A DNA stretch of 28,327 nt from JBCCEV01 sp039030125 (GTDB lineage: Bacteria; Pseudomonadota; Gammaproteobacteria; Ga0077536): positions 1 to 28,327 of the forward strand of contig JBCCEV010000037.1 in the NCBI GenBank assembly GCA_039030125.1. Direction: 5' to 3'. Shown here piece by piece: positions 24,171 through 28,327 of the stretch. The notes below the pieces were generated by a model that was not told where the DNA came from, ran no database searches, and was given only the letters and a program-made list of their open reading frames with translations. The position numbers and the translations under genes were made by a program. Within the stretch, counting starts at the first letter, position 1. Each line of letters starts with the position of its first letter.

Positions 24171-24854
24171 TTAGGGCAGAGCGAAACTGGGCGAGAGTAC
24201 GCGGGCGGCATCGCGCAGCGAAGACAATGCTTGGCGATACCACCAACCAAGCACTATCAACTCGCGTACGTCACTCGGTTTCTTGATCAGATTTCCAATC
24301 ATCGCGCCGAGCCTTGGTGATCCACTTTCCGATAATGCGCTGGCCGCCGCGTCCGGGAGTTCGAACGATACGGGGTCGACGATACTGCGCAGCGTGGCGA
24401 AAGCCAATCCGTGGTCGTTGGCGACCTTGGCAATTGTCGCGCACTCCATATCAACGATAGCGGCCCTGGTGCGGCTATGCAGTCCTTGCTTCACACGCTC
24501 GTTTTTTAAAGGCGCATCAACGGAGTAGACATGACCGGTGTGTGGCGAAAAATGCGCAAGCTCGCGGGTCAGCGCGTTTTGCCAAGTGTCATCGCAAGGC
24601 AGCGCGCTGCTGTGGGCCCCTTCGACTGATTCGCCAATCACCAGAGATCCTGGGTTGAGGGCTTCGATGAGGCCGCCGGCTACGCCCCAGCTCATGATGC
24701 CATCCACGCCCTCCGCGACTAGTTCTTCTGTCGCCGCTTTGGCATTTCTTGGCCCGGGACCGGCAACCTTAATTAGAATCTCAGCGCCCGATCCCGCTAC
24801 GCGCACCGTTCGAGCTTCGCTCGCGAGCGCTGTAATGATGCCGACACGGCGCAT
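24171..24854 (-). CDS. hpnG: Hopanoid-associated nucleoside phosphorylase HpnG
   Basis: A 227-residue member of the purine-nucleoside phosphorylase/MTAN superfamily. HpnG removes adenine from adenosylhopane, leading to ribosylhopane on the way to bacteriohopanetetrol. Visible features are MRRVGIITALASEAR at the start, a glycine-rich GPGPRNAKAA, the SWGVAGGLIEALNPGSLVIGE core and VDMECATIAKVANDHG (Met-Glu of the ribose site), with RSIVDPVSFELP near the end. The ATG at 24852-24854 gives this family N-terminus; the reading frame continues upstream to 25133 but only through the 3' end of the squalene synthase gene. It lies 23 bases after that gene and nine before hpnN. Confidence 0.92.
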   Translation of the reverse strand: MRRVGIITALASEARTVRVAGSGAEILIKVAGPGPRNAKAATEELVAEGVDGIMSWGVAGGLIEALNPGSLVIGESVEGAHSSALPCDDTWQNALTRELAHFSPHTGHVYSVDAPLKNERVKQGLHSRTRAAIVDMECATIAKVANDHGLAFATLRSIVDPVSFELPDAAASALSESGSPRLGAMIGNLIKKPSDVRELIVLGWWYRQALSSLRDAARVLSPSFALP

Positions 24855-24877
24855 ATTTACAAATCCGGACGCAACAA

Positions 24878-25960
24878 CTAGGGCAGTGCACGCGTCGCGA
24901 CGATTTCGGCAACGCTGGCGATAGGCGTTTGAATTTCGGTTTGTGGCAAACCGCGCGAGGTCAATCTGAAAATTTGATTTAATAAGAAATCGGAGCGCAC
25001 CGATATTGAGGTCGCGCCGACGACGGTTTTTACGGCGTTGCGGCTGATCTTGACCTGCTGACCGCTTGAGAATGAACGTCGAGAATTCAATTTGCGCAAT
25101 GTCAACACGGCCATGAAGAGCGCCAGCAAGCAAAAACGCCTAATACCCGTTTCCTTCGCGGGAATGATCAACGTATAACGCAATGCGTTGCGAACATGTC
25201 CCAGTGCAATTGCGATGAGGTGACCGAGTTCCTCTTCGAATTCGACGCCACCAGTCCCTGGTGAAACCTGGCTGAGATGAATTCCGCGTTGCATGAACCC
25301 ATCTTTGGGTAGCCAGCAGGCGCCACGCTCGCGGTCATCCCATATATCTTTCAAGATGTTTGTCATCTGCAAACCTTGTCCAAAAGATACGGCCAAATGC
25401 ATCATTTCCGTCTCGCGCGCCTTGAGACCGTCACAATGATCGCAAAACAAGGCGGTTAGCATTTCGCCCACGACGCCGGCAACGTAGTAGCAATAACGGT
25501 CCATCGCCCCTTGGTCGGCGACGCCATCAAGGGTTTCTTGGCCCTGGTAGCGGACCATGCCTTCAGCCATCGTTGCAACGCAACGTGCCATTGCCTCGCG
25601 TTGATGATCGTTGAGGCTATGAGTGATGCGAATGACTTTGTCGGTATTTTCGAGCAGCTCCCGCTCGGCGGGCGTCGCGTGAGCCGCGAGCGCCGGCGCG
25701 ATCTGGGCGCCAAACTCACCGACCGGCTGCGAACCTTTCACTATAGAGACGAACGCCTCGCTATATGCTTTCTTAGTGGCGAAATCGAACCCCGCATCGT
25801 CTTCAATCGTATCGGCGATGCGGCACAGCAGATAGGCATTAGATACCGCTCGGCACAGCGGCTCGGGCAGTTGGGGGATCGTCAGCGCGAAGGTTCTCGA
25901 AACGCCCTGCAGTATGTAGTCTTGGAAAGCCTCGTCACTGGTACTTGGAGCTTGCTGCAT
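24878..25960 (-). CDS. Squalene/phytoene synthase, one-enzyme squalene synthase type
   Basis: A prenyl-head-to-head condensing enzyme of 360 residues. The two Asp-rich motifs for Mg-diphosphate are DTIEDD at 50-55 and DIWDD at 205-209. SRTFALTIPQLPEPL, YLLCRIAD, DRYCYYVAGVVGEML and SFGQGLQMTNILKD follow the pattern of squalene synthases of methanotroph-type gammaproteobacteria, and differ from the shorter HpnC and HpnD proteins. It probably turns two farnesyl diphosphates into squalene with NADPH, replacing HpnCDE; phytoene synthase is less likely because hopanoid genes follow. A stretch of hydrophobic residues near 282-290 (FCLLALFMAVLTL) may touch the membrane. It is the first gene of the operon, 23 bases before hpnG. 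Confidence 0.85.
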   Translation of the reverse strand: MQQAPSTSDEAFQDYILQGVSRTFALTIPQLPEPLCRAVSNAYLLCRIADTIEDDAGFDFATKKAYSEAFVSIVKGSQPVGEFGAQIAPALAAHATPAERELLENTDKVIRITHSLNDHQREAMARCVATMAEGMVRYQGQETLDGVADQGAMDRYCYYVAGVVGEMLTALFCDHCDGLKARETEMMHLAVSFGQGLQMTNILKDIWDDRERGACWLPKDGFMQRGIHLSQVSPGTGGVEFEEELGHLIAIALGHVRNALRYTLIIPAKETGIRRFCLLALFMAVLTLRKLNSRRSFSSGQQVKISRNAVKTVVGATSISVRSDFLLNQIFRLTSRGLPQTEIQTPIASVAEIVATRALP

Positions 25961-26015
25961 TTGAGATTTTCGTAAGTCGATGTGCGTGACCGCGGTCCGG
26001 CAGCCGTAGGCGCGG

Positions 26016-26045
26016 ATTCTACAATGACCGATCCTATCCGCCCAA
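26016..26045 (-). promoter_or_regulatory. Putative promoter of the squalene synthase-hpnG-hpnN operon
   Basis: On the minus strand TTGGGC (26045-26040) and TAGAAT (26021-26016) are spaced by 18 bases, close to sigma-70 consensus. The start point would fall near 26009, about 50 bases before the ATG at 25960. It lies in the 133-bp divergent region shared with the amidohydrolase gene. Confidence 0.45.
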
Positions 26046-26093
26046 GATCTAGGCTGCTATCCTCGTTTTGTGCCCTAAACTGCGTCCTCCTTA

Positions 26094-27521
26094 ATGCCAT
26101 TCGATGTCGACCTACCGCTACTTCCCATCAAGCTAGACAGTACTAGCAATGGCGAATTCCTACCCCGACCGCTCGCGCGAGAGCACCATCAAGCCAACCG
26201 GGCAGCCCGTGAAGAAGTGGCCATCGCAGCAAAAAGGACCGCTTGCGACCGCCGCAAATTTTTGACCTCGGCGGCCGCGGCGTCAGCGACACTGCTAGCA
26301 TTTAACGAAGTGTATTCTGCCGCGGGGCTTGGCACCGGCGGTTTCTTTGAGATTCCTGCCGATGCTGCCTTCGATAACGCGCTCGCGGCTCGGGAGCTTG
26401 GTTCCTCCGATTTTATTTTCGATGTGCAGGGACACTATGTGGTGCCACCCAGTCTAGTTCGCACGCTAAAACCAAGGTGTCGCTCTGAATTTGACGAACT
26501 CAGCCGCCGTTACATGGAATGCATCGGAGCGGATGCCTTCATTAAGGATATCTTCCTAGATAGCGATACCGACTTCATGGTTCTTTCCTTCATTCCATCA
26601 CGTCGGGACGCTGAACCTTTGACCGCGCTGGAAGCGGTCGCGACACGCTCGATTGTAGAGCGTATGGAAGGTAGTCAGCGACTTCTCATCCATGGTCGCG
26701 TTAACCCCAATCAAGATGGCGATATTGACGATATGGAGGAATTGTCCGAGCAAGGTGTCGTGGCATGGAAGTGTTACACGCAATGGGGGCCAGATGGTCG
26801 CGGATTCTTTTTGTATGACGAGGACTGCGGGATCCCGTTTATCGAAAAAGCCCGGTCGCTTGGAATTAAACGGATTTGCATACACAAAGGGATCCCATTC
26901 GGGCGGCAGTCCTACGAGCATTCTCTGTGCGGGGATATCGGGCGCGTCGCCCGGCAATTTCCAGACGTCGATTTTCTGATTTATCACTCAGGCTATGTCC
27001 CCGGACAAACCGAGGGCCCGTACGACAAAACGCGAGTAGAGGGTCTAGACGGGCTGATCAACGCGGCACTGGATGAGGCGGGCCGCCCGCTGCCGAATGT
27101 CTACGCTGAACTGGGTACCACCTGGAGGTTTCTGCTGCGCAACCCGACCGAGGCGGGACATGCGTTGGGCAAACTCCTTAAGTACCTCGGCGAGGATCAA
27201 ATCCTCTACGGTTCTGATTGTGTTTGGTACGGCTCACCGCAAGACCAGATACAAGCGCTTAGAACTTTTCAAATCAGCGATGAATTCATTGAACGGTTTG
27301 GTTATCCCAAGATCACAGCCGCAACGCGCGCGAAGATTTTTGGGCAGAACGCGGCTCGCGTCTATGGCGTTGGCGAAACATCGGATTTGGTTGATATCGC
27401 CTGCGACCCGGTCAGCAGGCTTCGTGAAAACTATAAAAATTCTCCAAGCCCGCACTTTCGCTCCTACGGGCCAAAAACGGCGAGCGACTTTCGTCACCTG
27501 CAAACTTTCGCTGCGGGTTAG
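26094..27521 (+). CDS. Amidohydrolase-2 family protein with internal Tat-type signal
   Basis: A 475-residue protein of the amidohydrolase_2 (TIM-barrel metal hydrolase/decarboxylase) superfamily. Candidate metal or active-site positions are H114 in DVQGHYV (relatives usually have two His here), CIHKGIPFG, LIYHSGYVPG and the closing Asp in YGSDCVWYGSP. A twin-arginine motif, CDRRKFLTSAAAASATLLAF (residues 51-70), suggests Tat export, but it comes after an unusual 50-residue N-terminal leader (MPFDVDLPLLPIKLD...). I recall similar leaders in related proteins, so the ATG at 26094 is probably right. It reads away from the hopanoid operon and may be unrelated to it. The substrate is unknown. Confidence 0.8.
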   Translation: MPFDVDLPLLPIKLDSTSNGEFLPRPLAREHHQANRAAREEVAIAAKRTACDRRKFLTSAAAASATLLAFNEVYSAAGLGTGGFFEIPADAAFDNALAARELGSSDFIFDVQGHYVVPPSLVRTLKPRCRSEFDELSRRYMECIGADAFIKDIFLDSDTDFMVLSFIPSRRDAEPLTALEAVATRSIVERMEGSQRLLIHGRVNPNQDGDIDDMEELSEQGVVAWKCYTQWGPDGRGFFLYDEDCGIPFIEKARSLGIKRICIHKGIPFGRQSYEHSLCGDIGRVARQFPDVDFLIYHSGYVPGQTEGPYDKTRVEGLDGLINAALDEAGRPLPNVYAELGTTWRFLLRNPTEAGHALGKLLKYLGEDQILYGSDCVWYGSPQDQIQALRTFQISDEFIERFGYPKITAATRAKIFGQNAARVYGVGETSDLVDIACDPVSRLRENYKNSPSPHFRSYGPKTASDFRHLQTFAAG

Positions 27522-27531
27522 CTGGAAAGCG

Positions 27532-27975
27532 TCAAGGAAACCGCAGATGCGAGCGTCGCACACGCGTAATTTGTAAACGCAAGTCCGGTTTAGCTGTCGA
27601 TTGCAAATGATCCTTCACTCGAATGGCGACAGACAGGTGCTTTCGCAGCGGTAACTCGCGGTCGGTGGTAAATCGAAAAAGGATCTTGTTTAGATCACCG
27701 GGCAGTTCAAAATTGTGGAAGCCCCGGCTCATCAGCAGCTTATCGCCACGATAAATTTCAATCTCAAGCGCGTAGGACCGGTCAGCGTTGGCCAAGTCGC
27801 CAACGCCGCGATTTACCACGAGTTGTGCGTAATAAAGGCCAGGCGAAGAGATATAAAGGGCGCGATTCTCCTTGGCGTCAAAGACAGGCTCATCAAAAAT
27901 TAAGTCGTTAGGCCGCGTTGCGGCATTAACGGCGAGGCTGCACAGCAGCGTGAGGAGGGGCGCGAGGCCAGTCAT
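27532..27975 (-). CDS. Small secreted protein of unknown function
   Basis: I do not recognise this family. From the ATG at 27973-27975 the product has 147 residues and begins with a good signal peptide, MTGLAPLLTLLCSLAVNAA, followed by a probably beta-rich domain: FDEPVFDAKENRALYIS, YYAQLVVNRGVGDL, YALEIEIYRGD and FRFTTDRELPLRKHLSVAIRV. The alternation of strands suggests a small beta-sandwich in the periplasm. A longer start (to 28080) would read through the palindrome-rich sequence at 27982-28087 and would bury the signal peptide, so it was not used. No clear ribosome binding site is seen. It converges with the amidohydrolase gene, ten bases apart. Confidence 0.6.
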   Translation of the reverse strand: MTGLAPLLTLLCSLAVNAATRPNDLIFDEPVFDAKENRALYISSPGLYYAQLVVNRGVGDLANADRSYALEIEIYRGDKLLMSRGFHNFELPGDLNKILFRFTTDRELPLRKHLSVAIRVKDHLQSTAKPDLRLQITRVRRSHLRFP

Positions 27976-27981
27976 CGGCGA

Positions 27982-28087
27982 GGTCCAAGGGGATTCGAGC
28001 TTGGACCTTGGACCACGTTGACGGGGAAAATTCATCGTCGACCAGCGTCGGCCAGTGGCGGTCGCCACGCTTGGCCCCACCGGTGGG
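27982..28087. repeat. Cluster of palindromes between two small genes
   Basis: Four structures lie within 106 bases. GGTCCAAGG (27982-27990) pairs with CCTTGGACC (28006-28014), and its first eight bases pair alternatively with CTTGGACC at 28000-28007. GTGGCG-GT-CGCCAC is at 28055-28068, inside an outer GGCCA/TGGCC pair (28050-28054, 28072-28076). CCCACCGGTGGG at 28076-28087 is a perfect 12-bp palindrome. No T-run follows any of them, so intrinsic termination is doubtful; a REP-like or structured leader role is possible. Confidence 0.55.
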
Positions 28088-28100
28088 CCGCAGCCAATCG

Positions 28101-28280
28101 TTAGTTGTACTGGATTTCGACCTGGATTGCGTTTCGCTCCAAGTCAGCTAGGGAGCGGATCATTTGAAGGTTTTCGCAAACGCCAATCACTGCTCCGAGC
28201 AGAAAAATTGAAAAAACGACCTTACTCAGCCCGTGGCTTAGTTTTTGAAGGCCAAGGTGCTCGCGATCGGTGAGTTCCAT
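28101..28280 (-). CDS. Small single-span membrane protein, 59 residues
   Basis: I do not recognise this protein. The reading frame starts at the ATG in 28278-28280 with a good ribosome binding site, GGAG at 28287-28290 (minus strand), six bases upstream, and ends at TAA (28101-28103). The product starts MELTDREHLGLQKLSHGL, has one hydrophobic segment, VVFSIFLLGAVIGV (residues 21-34), and ends in a charged helix-like part, MIRSLADLERN. A strong start signal plus a clean soluble-membrane-soluble layout argue for a real gene. Function is unknown. The palindrome cluster follows its stop codon. Confidence 0.6.
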   Translation of the reverse strand: MELTDREHLGLQKLSHGLSKVVFSIFLLGAVIGVCENLQMIRSLADLERNAIQVEIQYN

Positions 28281-28327
28281 TTGTTTCTCCGGGATCGGGA
28301 CTTAATACGGTGGAGATAGTATTTGAG

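Noticed and set aside
24855..25133. Upstream extension of hpnG by 93 residues
   Set aside because: It overlaps the 3' end of the squalene synthase gene on the same strand in another frame, is Arg-rich, and the phosphorylase domain starts exactly at 24854.
28302..28327. Possible end of another minus-strand gene (QILSPPY followed by stop)
   Set aside because: Only seven codons are visible at the window edge, which is too little to support a gene.
1..28327. Insertion sequences, integrases, phage genes or att sites near the phosphonate operon
   Set aside because: No transposase, integrase or flanking direct repeats were seen, and base composition shows no obvious break by eye; recent transfer is not supported, though a composition calculation was not possible.

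Overview
The window looks like a chromosomal piece of a hopanoid-producing gammaproteobacterium, probably uncultivated or little studied. The evidence is gene order and protein type. fdxA lies next to mutS, as in Pseudomonas. prmB is followed at once by aroC, as in enterobacteria and relatives. The hopanoid set includes a one-protein squalene synthase of the kind I associate with methanotrophic gammaproteobacteria. No methane-oxidation gene is present, so the placement stops at class level.

Layout. (1) 1-7.7 kb is housekeeping: the N-terminus of a CHASE2 sensor protein cut by the left edge, a 461-bp gap, fdxA and mutS on the minus strand, then htpG, prmB and aroC on the plus strand, closed by a bidirectional hairpin terminator. 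(2) 7.7-11.5 kb, minus strand: hpnH, hpnB, hpnM and mlaA, a hopanoid side-chain and lipid-transport group. A perfect 21-bp palindrome lies just upstream of hpnH. (3) 11.7-13.6 kb, plus strand: dxs, which supplies isoprenoid precursors. (4) 13.6-18.9 kb, minus strand: a tightly packed phosphonate operon. It encodes a 2OG-Fe(II) oxygenase, a nucleotidyltransferase, PEP mutase fused to a second nucleotidyltransferase, phosphonopyruvate decarboxylase and a 2-aminoethylphosphonate (AEP) aminotransferase. (5) 19.0-20.0 kb, plus strand: an HpnL-like flippase. (6) 20.0-26.0 kb, minus strand: squalene synthase, hpnG, hpnN, a CDP-alcohol phosphatidyltransferase and hpnA, with overlapping ends. (7) 26.1 kb to the end: a Tat-type amidohydrolase, a small secreted protein of unknown function, a palindrome-rich intergenic stretch and a 59-residue membrane protein.

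How the parts may work together. Established family functions give two pathways. DXS and squalene synthase feed hopanoid synthesis; HpnH and HpnG build the side chain; HpnN, HpnM, MlaA and HpnL are transport candidates. PEP mutase, decarboxylase and aminotransferase convert PEP to AEP, and a nucleotidyltransferase could activate AEP as CMP-AEP. The missing step, transfer of the phosphonate to a lipid alcohol, could be done by the CDP-alcohol phosphatidyltransferase, which sits inside the hopanoid operon and not in the phosphonate operon. The main proposal is therefore a hopanoid-linked phosphonolipid system: AEP, perhaps hydroxylated by the 2OG oxygenase, placed on a glycerolipid or even on a hopanoid. 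That link is inference. The individual enzyme calls are well supported.

The squalene-hopene cyclase and the known head-group genes hpnI, hpnJ and hpnO are not in this window, so the hopanoid pathway here is incomplete.
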